Positions 8,722 to 17,784 are shown, numbered from the stretch's first letter. The stretch is DNA of 61,994 nucleotides from Deltaproteobacteria bacterium (GCA_028818755.1 JAPPNF010000113.1:1-61994); one strand, 5' to 3'. The notes: generated by a model not told the origin, from the sequence alone. Translations and numbers: made by a program.

Positions 8722-8883
8722 GAGTGTGTCCCATGGGGACAGACCATCGTAAGTCTCACCTTGCGAAGCCTACGCGAAGGACACCGACCGAGATCGTGGT
8801 TCAAAATAGAATCCTGCCGTGTTCGACTCCTTTTGCAGTTCGCGCCCAGGGTGTATGGCCATAACGTTTCAGGAGGAGAGCAC

Positions 8884-9159
8884 ATGGAAGGCAGGAGACT
8901 TTACATTGGCGGGTTGCCGTACTCGACGACGGACATGCAACTCGAGGAGATTTTCTCGGCTCACGGTACGGTTGAATCCGCCCAGGTGATCATCGACAAG
9001 TTCACCGGACGGTCGCGAGGCTTCGGGTTCGTGGAAATGGGGACTTCGGAAGAGGCCGAGGCCGCGGTCAACGCCCTCAACGAGACCGATCTCGGAGGAC
9101 GCACCATCACCGTGAACGAGGCGCGGCCCCAGCGCCGCGACTTCGGAGGCCGCCGCTAG
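8884..9159 (+). CDS. RRM-domain RNA-binding protein
   Basis: 91-aa protein that is almost entirely a single RNA recognition motif. RNP2 is LYIGGL (residues 5-10) and RNP1 is RGFGFVEM (about 44-51), with the aromatic residues that stack on RNA bases present. A short arginine- and glycine-rich tail (RPQRRDFGGRR) follows, resembling the cyanobacterial Rbp and plant-like small RRM proteins. The start at 8884 is set by AGGAGGAG seven to eight bases upstream. Expected role: single-stranded RNA binding in the cytoplasm, perhaps RNA chaperoning in the cold. Monocistronic. Confidence 0.93.
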   Translation: MEGRRLYIGGLPYSTTDMQLEEIFSAHGTVESAQVIIDKFTGRSRGFGFVEMGTSEEAEAAVNALNETDLGGRTITVNEARPQRRDFGGRR

Positions 9160-9424
9160 GCGGTTTCTGCGCATGTCCGGCCGCCGCTGCCGGACGTGTC
9201 AAATCCCGACGGGGCGCAGGGCCCGTCGCCCTGCCTGCCCCGCGAGTCGGGGGCACATCGCCTCACGACTCGGTTTCATCCCTCTCACCGCGGCGTAATC
9301 CCTTCACGCCGGACAGTCCACATCCCTGCGTTTCGCCAACGGACGCATCGTTGCCATTTCCACCGGAATGGGGCATGTAGGCCTTGATCCGCATAAGGGG
9401 TTCGAGCGCGAAAGGAGAGTCGAG

Positions 9425-10546
9425 ATGGCGACAGGCAACGGATTCGGAACGGCCAGCGGAATCAACCTGGTGGGGCGCATGGACCTGCCCGGCGGCGGCA
9501 AGGTCGAGGTGGACAAGGGTTTCGCCTACGTGGGCCACATGGACCCGCCCTACGGCACGTCCGTCATCGACGTGCGCGACCCCAAGAATCCCAGGCTCGT
9601 CGCCCAGCTCGAGGTGCCTCCGGGGATCCATTCGCACAAGGCCGCGGTGAGCGACGGTGTGATGATCGTCAACTACGAGCGCTACGAGAACAACCAGGAC
9701 GCCCAGGGAGGCCTCAAGGTCTTCGACGTGTCGGATCCGGCCAAACCCCGCGAGGTGTCGTTCTTCAAGGCGTCGGCCAAGGGCGTGCACCGCTTCACCT
9801 TCGACGGGCGCTACGCCTACTTCTCGCCCGTTCCGGAGGGATACGTGGGCAACATCTGCATGATCCTGGATTTGGCGGACCCGGCCAACCCGCAAGAGGT
9901 AGGCCGCTGGTGGATGCCGGGCCAGTGGGTCGCAGGCGGCGAGGAACCCACCTGGCCGGGTACCATGCACCGCTGCCATCACCCCATCCGCCGGGGCGAC
10001 CGCCTCTACGTGAGCTACTGGCACGGCGGCTTCGTGATCCTCGACATCTCCGACATGAGCAAGCCCACGCTGGTGAGCCATCTCGACACGAGCCCTCCCT
10101 ACCCGTCGCCCACGCACACCACCCTGCCCATGCCGGAGAAGCTCATGGGCCGGGAGATCCTGGTGGTGGTGGACGAGGAAGCCCAGAAGGCGGCGCCGCT
10201 GCCCTACGCCTTCATGTGGGTGGTGGACATCTCCGACGAGAAACACCCCGTGCCCATCTCCACGTTCATGCCGGATCTCGACGAGGAGCCCGCCGACCGC
10301 TACGGCGCGCACCAGCCCAACGAGCAGGTCCACGGCAACGTGCTCTACGTCACTTGGTTCAGCGGCGGCCTGCGCGCGGTGGACGTGTCCAATCCCTACC
10401 AACCCAAGGAGGTGGGCTACTACGTGCCCGAGCCCGGCAAGGGGCAGAACGCCGTCCAGAGCAACGACGTCTTCCAGGACGACGACGGGCTCCTGTACTT
10501 GATCGACCGACTCGACGGGTTCGAGATACTTGAGCCGCGGGTGTAG
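9425..10546 (+). CDS. LVIVD-repeat beta-propeller protein
   Basis: 373-aa protein built of repeated segments of the LVIVD type, in which short strands end in VIDVRDPKNP, VFDVSDPAKP, ILDLADPANP, ILDISDMSKP and AVDVSNPYQP, consistent with a beta-propeller. Histidines cluster in the loops (GIHSHK, MHRCHHP, THTTLP), so metal binding is possible. No signal peptide is visible, which suggests a cytoplasmic location. The ATG at 9425 has AAAGGAG upstream. The stop is 21 bp before the CoA transferase gene, so the two are probably co-transcribed. The biochemical role is unknown; propellers of this kind can be scaffolds or hydrolases. Confidence 0.8.
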   Translation: MATGNGFGTASGINLVGRMDLPGGGKVEVDKGFAYVGHMDPPYGTSVIDVRDPKNPRLVAQLEVPPGIHSHKAAVSDGVMIVNYERYENNQDAQGGLKVFDVSDPAKPREVSFFKASAKGVHRFTFDGRYAYFSPVPEGYVGNICMILDLADPANPQEVGRWWMPGQWVAGGEEPTWPGTMHRCHHPIRRGDRLYVSYWHGGFVILDISDMSKPTLVSHLDTSPPYPSPTHTTLPMPEKLMGREILVVVDEEAQKAAPLPYAFMWVVDISDEKHPVPISTFMPDLDEEPADRYGAHQPNEQVHGNVLYVTWFSGGLRAVDVSNPYQPKEVGYYVPEPGKGQNAVQSNDVFQDDDGLLYLIDRLDGFEILEPRV

Positions 10547-10567
10547 CCGAGGGTTCGCCGCACCGTC

Positions 10568-12976
10568 ATGGCGGATCGAGACAACGCCCCGGAGGCGCCC
10601 GCCGCGCTCGCGCACCTGCGCGTGGTGGAGCTGGGAGACGTGCCCGCGGCCTACGCGGGCCGGCTGCTGGCAGATCTCGGCGCGGACGTCATCAAGGTGG
10701 AGCCGCCGGGCGGCGCGCCCGAACGGAGGCTCCCGCCCTTTGCCGGAGGCATCGAGGACGCCGAGCGCAGCCTGACCTCCATCCACGCCAACACCAACAA
10801 GCGCAGCCTGGTGCTGGACCTCTCCGCCGAAGGCGACCGCGACACGTTCACCAGGCTGCTGCTGTCCTCGGACGTTTTCGTCGAGGCCACTCCGCTGGGC
10901 CGGCTGGAGTCCTGGGGATACACCGACGCGTGGCTGGAGGAGAACTGCTCCGCGCTCGTGACGGTGTCCATGACGCCCTTCGGCCGCACCGGTCCGTACC
11001 GGCACTACAAGACCAGCGACGCCATCACCAACGGCGCCGGCGGCTTTCTCTACGGCCAGGGGGATGACCAGCGCGGGCCGTGCACGGCGCCCTCCCACTC
11101 GGCCTACCAGGTGGCCGGCTGCGTGGCCGCGACGCTGGCGGTGGCCGGGGTGCGGCACCGGCGGCGCAGCGGCGCAGGCCAGCGTCTGGACGTGTCGCTG
11201 CAGGAGGCGTTGACCTTCACCAACAGCAGCTCCATCGCGCGCTACACCCTGGAGAACCGCATGGGGCGCCGGCCCGGGGCGAAGACCTACGGCGGCTCGG
11301 TGACCAACATCTACCGCTGCAAGGACGGCCGCTACGTTCATTTCACCGCCAACTTGCCCCACATGTGGCGCGAGTTCACCCAGAACTGGATGACGGGGAC
11401 GATTCTGTCCGAGCCGCAATGGGAGGACATGAACTACCGCGACTCCCGGAGCGACGAAGCCTCCGCCGTGGCGGCGGAGTTCATCAGCGGCTTCACCGCC
11501 GACGAGTTCGTGGCCGAAGCGCAGCGGCGGCATCTTTCCGCCGCCCCGCTCAACACCGTGGGGCAGTTCGTGGACGGGGAACAGTTGGCCGCCCGCGGCT
11601 GGATGCAGGAGATGGAGCACCCCGTCATCGGCCGCTACCGGGCGCCGGGCTTCCCCATGCGACTCTCCGGGACGCCCATGCGGGTGCGCCGGCCGGCGCC
11701 GCTGCTGGACCAGCACCGCGACGAGGTGCTGGCCGAGCTGGAGCAGGGCAGAGAACCGTGCACGGTACCGTCGCAACCGGAAGCGGACCCGGGCGACGGC
11801 ATGATGTCGGGGCTCCGCATGGCCGACCTGACGCAGCAGTTCGCCGGACCCCTCGGCACCGAAATCCTCGGCTACTACGGCGTGGAGGTCCTCAAGATCG
11901 AGTCCAACACCGTGGCCGCCCGGGGCCGGCGCGCCGCCATCCACGCCGACATGAACCGGGCCAAGCTGGGCGTCACCCTGAACCTGCGTCATGACCAGGG
12001 CAAGGAGCTGTTCCGGCGTCTTGTGGAGCGGTCCCAGTTGGTGGTGGAGAACTTCAGCGTAGGGGTCATGGAGCGGCTCGGCTTCGACTACGAGTCCTTG
12101 CGCAAGGTGAACCCCGGCATCATCCAGGTGTCCATGCCCGGCTGGGGCAGGGAAGGGCCGCTGCGCTCCTGGGTGGCCTGGGGCTGGCAACTCCTGGCCT
12201 ACACCGGCCTCATGCGCCTGTGGGGCTACCCCGAGTCGCCCATGCGCGCGCGCTGCAAGATCGCCTGGCCCGACCGGGTCGGCGCCATCACCATGGCGCT
12301 GGGCGTGGCCGCCGCCGTGGAACACCAGGAGCGCACCGGCGAAGGCCAGTTCATCGAGGCCGCGATGCTGGAGGCCCAGGGCGCCATGATGGGCCCCGCC
12401 ATCCTCGACTACACGGTCAACGGCAACGAATGGGAGACGCTGGGCTACCGGGAAATACTGGGAGACCCCTACGCCCCCCACGGCTGCTACCCCTGCGCCG
12501 GCAACGACGACTGGATCATCATCGCCTGCGAGACCGACGAGGAGTGGCAAGCCATGGCCGGGGTCATCGGCGCGGGCTCATGGCCCGAGGACGCGCGCTT
12601 CGCGGACAAGGAAGGCCGGAAAAAACACCAGGACGAGTTGGACCGGAAACTATCGGAGTGGACCCGCACCCAAACCGCCCGGCAGGCCTTCCGGCGCCTG
12701 CAGAAAGCCGGCGTGGCCGCCGGCATCCCCATGTCCGGCGAGGACCTCTACTACGACATCCACCTGCGCGAGCGCGGCCACATCGTCGAGCTCGACGAAC
12801 CCCCCTGGGGCCGGGTCGGCCATCACGGCATCCCCGGCATCCCTTCCCGCTCCAAAGCCAGCGCCGCCCTCCCCCCGCCCTGGATCGGCGCCCACAACGC
12901 CTACGTCCTGGGTGAGGTGCTGGGGTTAAGCGAAGAGGAGATCGCTGCACTGGAGGAGGCGGAGGCGATCAAGTAA
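10568..12976 (+). CDS. Tandem (two-domain) CaiB/BaiF family III CoA transferase
   Basis: 802-aa protein made of two consecutive family III CoA transferase domains (about residues 12-395 and 410-795), each about the size of a normal subunit. Both halves show the N-terminal pattern (VVELGDVPAAYAGRLLADLGAD and MADLTQQFAGPLGTEILGYYG), the VKVE/LKIE strand and a GQ-containing core. Family III enzymes move CoA between acyl-CoA and a carboxylate through an acyl-aspartyl intermediate as interlocked dimers, so the fusion could be an internal heterodimer. At the expected nucleophile position both halves appear to have Glu (VSLQEA, AAMLEA). Start ATG at 10568. It follows the LVIVD gene closely. Confidence 0.88.
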   Translation: MADRDNAPEAPAALAHLRVVELGDVPAAYAGRLLADLGADVIKVEPPGGAPERRLPPFAGGIEDAERSLTSIHANTNKRSLVLDLSAEGDRDTFTRLLLSSDVFVEATPLGRLESWGYTDAWLEENCSALVTVSMTPFGRTGPYRHYKTSDAITNGAGGFLYGQGDDQRGPCTAPSHSAYQVAGCVAATLAVAGVRHRRRSGAGQRLDVSLQEALTFTNSSSIARYTLENRMGRRPGAKTYGGSVTNIYRCKDGRYVHFTANLPHMWREFTQNWMTGTILSEPQWEDMNYRDSRSDEASAVAAEFISGFTADEFVAEAQRRHLSAAPLNTVGQFVDGEQLAARGWMQEMEHPVIGRYRAPGFPMRLSGTPMRVRRPAPLLDQHRDEVLAELEQGREPCTVPSQPEADPGDGMMSGLRMADLTQQFAGPLGTEILGYYGVEVLKIESNTVAARGRRAAIHADMNRAKLGVTLNLRHDQGKELFRRLVERSQLVVENFSVGVMERLGFDYESLRKVNPGIIQVSMPGWGREGPLRSWVAWGWQLLAYTGLMRLWGYPESPMRARCKIAWPDRVGAITMALGVAAAVEHQERTGEGQFIEAAMLEAQGAMMGPAILDYTVNGNEWETLGYREILGDPYAPHGCYPCAGNDDWIIIACETDEEWQAMAGVIGAGSWPEDARFADKEGRKKHQDELDRKLSEWTRTQTARQAFRRLQKAGVAAGIPMSGEDLYYDIHLRERGHIVELDEPPWGRVGHHGIPGIPSRSKASAALPPPWIGAHNAYVLGEVLGLSEEEIAALEEAEAIK

Positions 12977-13040
12977 TCGGTCCCTGAGTCGTTCCCGTGC
13001 GTCGCATCCGTCACCCCGGGTCAAGACCGGGATGGCGGCC

Positions 13041-14295
13041 TTAAGAGCGACGGGAGAATCCTGGAAACCAGAGGTTTGAAGGTAACGTGACCCGATCCGT
13101 GGGACTCAACCGCTTCAGTGATCGCGACCGCACCTTACCGTCGGGATTGAGAATTTCGAACTCTCTTTCCTCGACAAGTCGCAAAATAATCCGGTCAAGA
13201 TCGGAAAAACGAGCGGCTGTCCGATTCGCAAGCATATGTCGCAACGCATCCATTGTAACTGGCTGTTCCGAGACCAGGCCGAACAGCTCTCTTGGCAGCG
13301 ATCCGAGAAGTTGGTCTCTCATTTGTTGCTGATCAAGCTCACTGAATTGAAACAGCGGGAGGGTCGCCGAGTCCTTCAACGTGTCCCAACCCAACATACC
13401 GAAATCGCCGCGGCCATAGTGCTCAAATGTATTGTGGATATTCCAATGCTGCTGGATCATGACATCGCGCGCAGTCGGATGCCTTGAGAGATGAAGAAAC
13501 CATAAGGCACGTCGCGACGTCGCGGGGCGAATAAAGGAAAGGCGTGTCGTACAATGCTCCGGTTACGAGTCGAGCGTGCTCGCGCAGGGTCCGTTGGACG
13601 AGCGCCCGGCCACCGTCTCCATCCCTGAATTGGATCAGGTCTTGTATCTGTGAGTCCGTCAATTGCAGTGGCGCAACGGCCTTGGCTATCTGCGGCGTCT
13701 GCGCCAGATGGTTGACCAAGGCATCGGCAGCAAATGTTAGTATGACTTCGGCCGCCGGCAGTTCGTCAAAGATGCGGGAGACGAGTGCCAATTCCACCTG
13801 AGAAAACCCGGTCTGATCGAGAAGGAAGATCGCCCGCCCCGAACGGGGCTGTCTTCGGTGGATCGCCTTCAGAATGCTTTCGATCTCCTCTTCGAAGAGA
13901 CCGTTTCGAACGACAATCCTCTCGTCGTCGACATTGTGACCGTGCTCTTGGAGAGCTTTCCGGAGATGATCCGTGTGGGTTTTTTCCTTGTCGACGAAGT
14001 AGAATCTACAGTCGATGTGGAGCTGTTTGATGCGGGTTTCGTTCAGCCGGTCTTTAGCTGCCGCTGTTTCTTCCAGCATGACTAACGGGGTGCCGGAAAG
14101 AACGGTATCTCTCTCAAGGAACGTGCCTCCCCCGGCAAAGCCGTCGATGAGGTCGAGCTTAAACTCCTCACGCTGTGGGTTGACGTTCAGCCTGTCGAAA
14201 TACGCCCGCAGGTAGCTACGCAATACCGTCAGTTTGGCCTTGCTGTGGGCTTCGATTTGCGGTGGCGGCTCGTCAGGATGCCACTTGAAGGCCAT
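13041..14295 (-). pseudogene. tcmP: Three-Cys-motif partner protein TcmP, frameshifted
   Basis: The reading frame from ATG 14295 (MAFKWHPDEPP) encodes the N-terminal ~255 residues of a TcmP protein, with a methyltransferase-like LDLIDGFAGGGTF motif, and then runs into a stop at 13423. The C-terminal part continues in another frame: ALWFLHLSRHPTARDVM then IQQHWNIHNTFEHYGRGDF, ending at 13041. The switch falls near 13510-13530, in the repetitive stretch CGTCGCGACGTCGCGG, and needs a one-base change. No slippery heptamer is present, so this is a mutation or assembly error. The start overlaps the end of the DUF5131 gene by 23 bp, the standard arrangement for the pair. Intact TcmP would be about 415 aa. 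Confidence 0.75.
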
Positions 14296-15034
14296 GCTGG
14301 TGTTTTCCCGTTGGATACTCGGGCATCGCGTTGTGCTCCACCCCTTCCAGTTCGCGGCCACCGGCCTTTGGGGTTTGTCCTCCCCACTGCTTGAAGAAGA
14401 AGGGTACTCCAGCCCGCCGGCAGTCATCCCGAATGTTACGGACCCACTCGGGTCGCATCGGTCGCGCCCGCGGGCCGCTCTCACCACCCACGATGACCCA
14501 GGATATCCCGTCGAGATCGATGTCTCCGACAGGACCCAGAAGCGGTTCTATCGACAGAAACCGAACGGCTAGCGGTGCCGACCGAAGATGTTGAATTCTA
14601 ACGCTTGCTGAGCGGTCTTCGACCGATACGCCACACCAAATGTGATCGGGGGCCAAACCATGAGCGTATCTGCGCCGCAGGTAGTTCCTCATGAGCGAGC
14701 TGCGCTTCGTCAGGATCTGATAGATGTGCCGGTCCACCGCTTCCATAGTTTCGAACACCCTGTCGATAAAGCGGCGGTCGACGTCTTTGTGAAAGAGGTC
14801 GCTCATCGAATTGACAAAGATCATTCGCGGTTTGCGCCACCGGGCGGGTTGGTCCAGCCGTGATGGCCACAGGCGAAGATCGAAGCCCTGCTCGTAGGGA
14901 TGTCCGGCGACGCCGCGCCATCGCTCGGAGAAGCGTTCTGCATAGCAGTTGTCGCAACCGCGCGTGATCTTTGTGCATCCCGTCACAGGATTCCAGGTTG
15001 CATCCGTCCACTCGATCGTCGATTTACTGCCCAC
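14273..15034 (-). CDS. DUF5131 (phage Gp37/Gp68-like, three-Cys-motif) protein
   Basis: 253-aa member of the family first seen in phages as Gp37/Gp68 and now DUF5131. The N-terminal three-cysteine motif is visible in NPVTGCTKITRGCDNCYAER. Further conserved blocks are FVNSMSDLFH, ILTKRS, WCGVSVED, RFLSIEPLLGP, WVIVGGESGP and the C-terminal FFFKQWGG. The cysteine cluster recalls iron-sulfur or radical-SAM-like proteins, but no function is established. The GTG start at 15034 has AGGTGG upstream. It overlaps tcmP and the pair forms a two-gene unit often found on mobile DNA. Proposed roles (nucleic-acid modification, defence) are inference. Confidence 0.87.
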   Translation of the reverse strand: MGSKSTIEWTDATWNPVTGCTKITRGCDNCYAERFSERWRGVAGHPYEQGFDLRLWPSRLDQPARWRKPRMIFVNSMSDLFHKDVDRRFIDRVFETMEAVDRHIYQILTKRSSLMRNYLRRRYAHGLAPDHIWCGVSVEDRSASVRIQHLRSAPLAVRFLSIEPLLGPVGDIDLDGISWVIVGGESGPRARPMRPEWVRNIRDDCRRAGVPFFFKQWGGQTPKAGGRELEGVEHNAMPEYPTGKHQHGLQVAS

Positions 15035-15131
15035 GGTGACACCACCTATCGAGCTGTCAAACTGGCATTTTCACGGAACTACCGGTTACCCGAGCTTGAG
15101 AGCATCATATCCGCGGGTGGCTTCTCGTCCG

Positions 15132-16016
15132 TCACTCCCCCTTGGAAAACGGTCCGAACGGCTCCGGGCGGAAGGGTTTGTCGCGGGCTTCGAAGAAGGC
15201 GCGCAGGCCGCCCTGTTTGCGGGCGTCCTCCAGGCGCTTGTTGAACTCTTCGCGCTTGCTGAGGCGGGCCATGGCGCTCAATTCGGCGTTGAGCAGCCAG
15301 GCCTTGTGGAGTCCCATCATCTCCAGTCCCTGGGTGGCGATGGCGAGATTGATCTTGACGGTCTCCGGCGGCACCAGGGCCACGCGTTCGACCATGCGGA
15401 AGCATTCCTCCAGGAGTTCGTCCGCGGGCACGACCTTGTTCACCAGGCCGATGCGCAGGGCTTCCCCGGCGTCGACGTGGTCGCCCGTGAGGGCGTAGCG
15501 CAGCGCGTTCTTGGGACCGGCCAGCAGCACCCAGATGAAGTCCGTGCCGGCGGCTTGCCGCACCTGCGGCTGGCCGAATACGGCATCGTCAGCGGCGACC
15601 GTCAGGTGGCAGGTGAGGGCCAGCCACGAGGCCGCGCCCAGGCACCAGCCGTTGACCGCGCCGATGATGGGCTTGGGGTACTCCCAGCGGTAGAGGCGCC
15701 GCCGCAGCATCTCCTCGCGGTCCTTGTCCCGGACCTCGTCGAACTCCTTGTAGAGCGGCACTCCTTCCGGCAGGGCCTGCGGCCACACGGTCTCCGGGAC
15801 GCCTTCCCGGGAAACGTCCTCGCCGGCGGAGAAGCACCCGCCCGCGCCGGTGAGGATCACTCCCCGCACCTCGGGGTCGTCCTTGGCCTCGGCCAGGGCG
15901 GCGTCCAACTCCGCCAGCAGGGCCTCGCTCAGGGCGTTGCGCCGTTCCGGGCGGTTGAGGGTGATGAGGACGCCGTTGCGCTGCTTTTCATAGAGAAGGT
16001 TCTGATAGGTCGACAT
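15132..16016 (-). CDS. Enoyl-CoA hydratase/isomerase family protein
   Basis: 294-aa crotonase-fold enzyme acting on acyl-CoA thioesters. The first oxyanion-hole segment is CFSAGEDVSRE and the second is NGWCLGAASWLALTC; LIGLVNKVVP-type sequence (RIGLVNKVVPADELL) follows in the usual position. The second conserved region lacks an obvious hydratase glutamate pair, so hydratase, isomerase or hydrolase activity cannot be told apart. It is closely related to the next upstream gene (57-bp gap), with shared blocks such as VPPETVKINLAIAT and QGLEMMGLHKA/LGMEMMGLRDA, so the two are tandem duplicates and probably one operon. Confidence 0.9.
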   Translation of the reverse strand: MSTYQNLLYEKQRNGVLITLNRPERRNALSEALLAELDAALAEAKDDPEVRGVILTGAGGCFSAGEDVSREGVPETVWPQALPEGVPLYKEFDEVRDKDREEMLRRRLYRWEYPKPIIGAVNGWCLGAASWLALTCHLTVAADDAVFGQPQVRQAAGTDFIWVLLAGPKNALRYALTGDHVDAGEALRIGLVNKVVPADELLEECFRMVERVALVPPETVKINLAIATQGLEMMGLHKAWLLNAELSAMARLSKREEFNKRLEDARKQGGLRAFFEARDKPFRPEPFGPFSKGE

Positions 16017-16073
16017 GAGGTCTCCTCGCTGGAAGTTCGTCTCCTGTTGCCGTGTAGCCTTCGGCCGGCGCGC

Positions 16074-16952
16074 CTATTCCCTGGGCTTCGACCTCGGGCC
16101 GAAGGGCTCGGGCTGGAACGGGCCGTCGCGCAGTTGCAGGTACTCTCGGATGTTCTTCTCCCGGGCCTCGTTCAGCGGGCGGCGGTGCTCCTCGCGCAGC
16201 ATCACGTGGGCCGGCGCGGAGAGCTGCGAGTCCAGCATGAGGGCGTCGCGCAGGCCCATCATCTCCATGCCCAGGGTGGCGATGGCGAGGTTGATCTTGA
16301 CCGTCTCCGGCGGCACCAGCGCGATGCGCTCCACCAGCTCGAAGCACTCGTCCAGCAGCCGTTCGTGGGGCACCACCTTGATGACCAGGCCGATGCGCAG
16401 CGCTTCCTGGGCGTCGATGTGGTCCCCCACCAAGCCGTAGCGGAGCGAGTTCTTGACCCCGGCCAGCATGGTCCAGAGGAAGCTCGTGTTGGAGCCGTGG
16501 CGCACCTCGGGCTGGGCGAACACGGCCTGCTCCGAGGCGATGGTGATGTGGGTGCACAGCGCCAGCCACGAGCCCGCGCCCATGGCCCAACCGTTGATGG
16601 CGCCGATGACCGGCTTGTCCAGCTCCCACAGCCGCAGGAACTCGTTGCCCTCCCGGCCGCGCCAGGAATCGATCCAGTCCGACGCCGACTGGCCCGCGGG
16701 GACGCCGTAGGGCCACTCGAGGTCGCGCCGCCGCCCCGGCTTGGGCCCCTGGTCCATGCCCGCGGAAAAGGCGCGCCCGGCGCCGGTGATGATGATGGCG
16801 CGGACCTCGGGGTCGGCCACGGCCTCGTCCAGCGCCGCCGACATCTCGTGCTGGACCGTGGGGCTGATGGCGTTCATCACCTGCGGCCGGTTCAGCGTGA
16901 TCAAGCCGGCGGCGCCGCGTCTCTCGTAAAGGATCTCGGTGTAGTCTGCCAT
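16074..16952 (-). CDS. Enoyl-CoA hydratase/isomerase family protein
   Basis: 292-aa crotonase-superfamily protein, paralogue of the downstream gene. It has GRAFSAGMDQG and NGWAMGAGSWLALCT as the two oxyanion-hole segments, then RIGLVIKVVPHERLLDE. Acts on CoA thioesters in the cytoplasm, perhaps with the CaiB-type transferase at 10.6 kb, although that gene is on the other strand and several kilobases away. A 17-base piece identical to the end of the 45.1-kb MITE lies just upstream (16976-16992), so the promoter region has been touched by that element. Exact substrate unknown. Confidence 0.9.
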   Translation of the reverse strand: MADYTEILYERRGAAGLITLNRPQVMNAISPTVQHEMSAALDEAVADPEVRAIIITGAGRAFSAGMDQGPKPGRRRDLEWPYGVPAGQSASDWIDSWRGREGNEFLRLWELDKPVIGAINGWAMGAGSWLALCTHITIASEQAVFAQPEVRHGSNTSFLWTMLAGVKNSLRYGLVGDHIDAQEALRIGLVIKVVPHERLLDECFELVERIALVPPETVKINLAIATLGMEMMGLRDALMLDSQLSAPAHVMLREEHRRPLNEAREKNIREYLQLRDGPFQPEPFGPRSKPRE

Positions 16953-16975
16953 TGGTTTCCTTGTTTCCGTCGTGG

Positions 16976-16992
16976 GTGGGACAGGACACTAG
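16976..16992. repeat. Solo MITE end
   Basis: GTGGGACAGGACACTAG, a 17-base exact match to the right terminus of the 165-bp MITE at 45103-45267. No partner end is visible, so this looks like a deletion relic upstream of the enoyl-CoA hydratase gene. Confidence 0.7.
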
Positions 16993-17039
16993 CAGATCGG
17001 GCCACGCATGGCGACTGCGCCCGTACGCCCGGACGGGGC

Positions 17040-17675
17040 CTACCGCTCCTTCTTCCAGACGATGCGGTAGATGCCGGCGATCTCGGAGAACGGCATGATG
17101 ATGGGGTCATAGCCGTGGGCGATGCTGATGAGGACCAGGTTGCCGTTCTCCTTCTTGATCCGCTTGATCAGGTACTCCCCGCCCACCGTCTTCACCACGC
17201 AGTAGTCGCCGGAGTGCCACTCCTTGTTGGGGGAGCACACCACGATCTCCTTGTCCTCGTAGCGCGGGCTCATGGAGTCGCCGCGGACCTCCACGCCGAA
17301 GGCGTTGGCGTCGCCGAGGTCGTAGGGACGCGACACCCGGCGCCACCCCTCACCCACCGGGAAACCGTCCTCGGAGAACTCGCCCCGTCCCGCGCCGGCC
17401 CGTCCCACCACCGGAAGGTCGTCCGGTACGTGGCCCGACACGTCACGGACTTGGTCGTTGGTGGACAGCAGCCACTCCAGGGAAACCCCGCACACCGACG
17501 CCAGGCGATGCAGGATGGCCGACTGTGGCGCGCGGTCGCCGGCCATGTAGTTGTAGACCGCGGTCTTGGAGATGCCCGCCCGGGCCGCCACCTCCTGGGG
17601 GTCCCGTTCCGCGAGCGCCAGCGTGAGGCGGCGGGCAAGATCGGTCTTGGGACGTCTTGTTTTTTTCCTCGGCAT
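17040..17675 (-). CDS. LexA/CI-like repressor (XRE helix-turn-helix plus S24 peptidase)
   Basis: 211-aa transcription regulator. The helix-turn-helix is at about residues 26-50 (EVAARAGISKTAVYNYMAGD). A self-cleaving S24 domain follows with the catalytic Ser134 (GDSMSP) and Lys171 (YLIKRI), and an Ala-Gly cleavage candidate at residues 93-96 (RAGAG). Such proteins repress phage or stress genes until RecA-stimulated autocleavage. It is divergent from a small unknown gene across a gap of about 110 bp that holds inverted repeats, so it likely controls both promoters. No phage structural genes are nearby, which leaves its target open. Confidence 0.88.
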   Translation of the reverse strand: MPRKKTRRPKTDLARRLTLALAERDPQEVAARAGISKTAVYNYMAGDRAPQSAILHRLASVCGVSLEWLLSTNDQVRDVSGHVPDDLPVVGRAGAGRGEFSEDGFPVGEGWRRVSRPYDLGDANAFGVEVRGDSMSPRYEDKEIVVCSPNKEWHSGDYCVVKTVGGEYLIKRIKKENGNLVLISIAHGYDPIIMPFSEIAGIYRIVWKKER

Positions 17676-17705
17676 CGTGTATATAGTTCTCGAATGAAAA
17701 ATAGC

Positions 17706-17755
17706 TTGACATTATAGTAGTCAATTGATAACTTCCCGTCAAGCGCTGTCATGAC
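17706..17755. promoter_or_regulatory. Candidate operator region of the S24 repressor
   Basis: AT-rich stretch in a GC-rich background. TTGAC (17706-17710) and GTCAA (17720-17724) form an inverted repeat with a 9-base spacer; another GTCAA is at 17738-17742 and the perfect palindrome GTCATGAC at 17748-17755. TTGACA at 17706 may also be a -35 box for the rightward gene. Confidence 0.5.
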
Positions 17756-17784
17756 GCGACTCTCAACGGGAAGGAAGGGCGACG

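Noticed and set aside
9263..12550. Very long open frame on the minus strand (about 1095 aa)
   Set aside because: It lies antisense to the LVIVD and CoA transferase genes, is rich in Gly/Arg/His/Val low-complexity sequence, and arises from high GC at third positions. No family motif is visible.
13500..13540. Programmed frameshift in tcmP
   Set aside because: No slippery heptamer, stimulatory hairpin or internal Shine-Dalgarno is seen; a mutation or sequencing error is simpler.
14949..17717. 922-aa open frame on the plus strand
   Set aside because: Antisense of the two enoyl-CoA hydratase genes and the S24 repressor, which have clear motifs. Composition is that of a shadow frame.
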